A stretch of 5,017 nt of DNA, taken from NCBI GenBank assembly GCA_036123635.1, contig JAZADL010000106.1, positions 1 to 5,017 of the forward strand, given 5' to 3'. The stretch is from UBA9410 sp036123635 (GTDB lineage Bacteria > Actinomycetota > Acidimicrobiia > Acidimicrobiales > MedAcidi-G1). Position numbers and translations under genes: made by a program. Position 1 is the stretch's first letter, and each line of letters begins with the position of its first letter. Below the pieces are notes generated by a model. The model saw nothing but the letters and a program-made list of their open reading frames with translations. It was not told where the DNA came from and did no database searches. Below are positions 4,841 to 5,017 of the stretch, one piece after another.

Positions 4841-5017
4841 GTCCAGATCGTGGCCCGGTCCCCATTCGGGCCAGTCTGGAAAAACTCCTAGCCGGGCTGG
4901 GTTCCCCGGAGATCGACAGCATGACCATGCTGGTCGAGCGGTGGCCCGAGGTGGTGGGGGAGCGGTTAGCCGAGCGGATCCAGGCCGTCGCCGTGCGGAG
5001 GAGGGAGCTCCTTGTGA
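4837..5017 (+). CDS. dciA: DciA/DUF721 family helicase-loading factor (3' end cut by window edge)
   Basis: The first 60 codons are visible. They read MSPDRGPVPIRASLEKLLAG, then a segment with W36 in VERWPEVVGERLAERIQAVA (33-52) and RRRELLV at the end. The pattern of a short helix (SLEKLLAGLG), then W-x-x-V-V-G-x-x-L-A, then a basic patch with a beta strand (ELLV) is that of the DUF721 domain. DciA proteins of this family assist loading of the replicative helicase DnaB in bacteria without DnaC or DnaI. The start ATG overlaps the recF stop (ATGA, 4837-4840), indicating translational coupling. A DUF721 gene directly after recF and before gyrB is usual in actinobacteria. The assignment rests on a fragment plus position, so it is strong but not complete; the C-terminal half is outside the window. 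Confidence 0.85.
   Translation, partial: MSPDRGPVPIRASLEKLLAGLGSPEIDSMTMLVERWPEVVGERLAERIQAVAVRRRELLV

Noticed and set aside
4293..4928. 211-codon minus-strand open frame opposite recF and dciA
   Set aside because: Rich in Pro, Arg and Gly with no recognisable domain, and fully opposite two well-supported genes; typical antisense shadow in GC-rich DNA.

Overview
This window is the chromosomal replication-origin neighbourhood of a GC-rich bacterium. Gene order is rnpA-rpmH (minus strand), then dnaA-dnaN-recF-dciA (plus strand). The last gene being a DciA/DUF721 gene fused by ATGA to recF, the form of the L34 and DnaN proteins, and the TTGTCCACA-type DnaA boxes all suggest an actinobacterium. 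The class Acidimicrobiia is possible but cannot be shown from this sequence alone. Apart from the DciA assignment, which is a little less certain, every protein-coding gene is confidently a housekeeping gene. I see no mobile element, CRISPR array, tRNA, rRNA or defence system.

Layout. Positions 1-309 (minus) hold rnpA, the RNase P protein, cut by the left window edge. Positions 306-440 (minus) hold rpmH (ribosomal protein L34), whose stop codon overlaps the rnpA TTG start. Positions 441-998 have no gene. The part next to rpmH (441-716) holds the L34 ribosome binding site and a weak candidate promoter. The part next to dnaA (717-998) holds several DnaA boxes, a likely dnaA promoter with a DnaA box inside it, and a leader that can fold. 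Positions 999-2405 are dnaA. Positions 2406-2631 are a second box-rich spacer ending in an AT-rich tract just before dnaN, the best candidate for the unwinding site. Positions 2632-3726 are dnaN, 3767-4840 recF, and 4837-5017 the start of dciA, cut by the right edge. gyrB and gyrA would be expected next.

How the parts work together. DnaA binds the boxes on both sides of its own gene, melts the origin and directs loading of the helicase, which DciA is known to assist in bacteria lacking DnaC/DnaI. DnaN is the sliding clamp for the polymerase, and RecF loads RecA at gaps behind the fork. rpmH and rnpA serve translation and tRNA maturation and commonly flank dnaA.

The most interesting points are regulatory. 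The origin looks bipartite. A candidate DnaA-trio element follows the last box before dnaN. The sign of the GC skew appears to switch at the dnaA-dnaN gap rather than upstream of dnaA. The dnaA promoter and leader look built for autoregulation. I did not find a clearly undescribed system.
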